Assembly: GCF_000299355.1 (NCBI RefSeq)
Contig: NC_018664.1
Span: forward strand, 741,115 to 805,114
Reading direction: 5' to 3'
Origin: Gottschalkia acidurici 9a
Lineage (GTDB): Bacteria; Bacillota; Clostridia; Tissierellales; Gottschalkiaceae
Length of the DNA: 64,000 nt
Positions within the stretch are counted from its first letter, which is position 1, and every line of letters begins with the position of its first letter. The notes under the pieces were generated by a model. The model made no database searches. It was not told the origin of the DNA and saw only the letters and a list, made by a program, of their open reading frames with translations. Shown one piece after another: positions 63,885-64,000 of the stretch. A program made the position numbers and the translations under genes.

Positions 63885-64000
63885 ATGGGATTTCCAACAG
63901 TTTATCCAACAGGGGTAACGATATATAATCCAGAGAAAAGTTGGAGTGGATATACAATTTTTCAAGCAGCAGGAGAAGGTGCATTGTTAATAGATATGAC
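63885..64000 (+). CDS. Arylsulfotransferase family protein, module 2 (cut by the window end)
   Basis: The first 38 codons begin MGFPTVYPTGVTIYNPEK and continue with SGYTIFQAAGEGALLIDM. This is similar to the start of the module-1 protein, GYTLFTPIASDGTVYLIDM. It starts behind TAGGGGG. The rest is beyond the window. It supports a duplicated importer plus sulfotransferase module. Confidence 0.7.
   Translation, partial: MGFPTVYPTGVTIYNPEKSWSGYTIFQAAGEGALLIDM

Overview
The window is AT-rich, low-GC Gram-positive chromosome. ATA and AGA codons are heavily used, TTG and GTG starts are common, and purine-rich Shine-Dalgarno sites and U-tailed terminators are frequent. A spore photoproduct lyase, two CotF-like coat proteins, a T-box, a PyrR attenuator and a type IB dihydroorotate dehydrogenase with PyrK point to an anaerobic, endospore-forming clostridium, probably Peptostreptococcaceae-like. 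The genus is not certain from sequence alone. No rRNA, tRNA, insertion sequence, prophage or CRISPR array was seen.

Layout. (1) 1-7.6 kb: a nucleobase permease, a YhaO/YhaN-type repair nuclease pair with a phosphoesterase, and an NfeD-stomatin pair. (2) 7.6-15.6 kb: an agr-type peptide quorum-sensing island. It has two LytTR response regulators and five tandem AgrC-like receptor genes. Three are intact but lack the kinase ATPase domain, one is a decayed copy of that same short type, and one is full length but carries a one-base frameshift. A convergent agrB-agrD pair sits opposite, and the 52-codon agrD, newly read here, encodes a CLGLW-type cyclic peptide precursor. Regularly phased LytTR-like repeats lie upstream of agrB. 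(3) 15.6-23.3 kb: trpEDCFBA plus trpX behind a Trp T-box leader with two consecutive antiterminator/terminator modules and no trpG. (4) 23.3-27.9 kb: small ORFs and twin hairpins ahead of a heterodimeric ABC exporter. (5) 27.9-35.5 kb: a flavin oxidoreductase, a CYTH protein, TldD/TldE, small membrane proteins, an HD-GYP phosphodiesterase and SplB. (6) 35.5-48.9 kb: argGH, a DUF881 protein, a lipoprotein L,D-transpeptidase, PEP synthase, a GNAT protein, a PadR-controlled membrane operon, metNIQ on the minus strand and spore coat genes. (7) 48.9-54.9 kb: pyrBICFKDE behind a PyrR attenuator. (8) 54.9-56.0 kb: a chloramphenicol-acetyltransferase-family gene between direct repeats. (9) 56.0-64 kb: an XRE-methyltransferase fusion behind a folded leader, then two successive SsuABC-like importer plus arylsulfotransferase-family modules, the second cut by the window end.

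The agr island is the most unusual part. AgrB and AgrD would make a thiolactone peptide, and the receptors would bind it. Only one receptor has a kinase domain, so the short receptors look like competitors or partners for it; this is inference. A recurring pattern is the loss of one A from an A6-A7 run. It is seen twice in the decayed receptor, once in the full-length agrC, once in pyrK (where the missing frame restores the fourth iron-sulfur cysteine) and once in a small membrane peptide. Other genes here keep A8 runs intact. Either the assembly has local homopolymer errors or these runs slip biologically.
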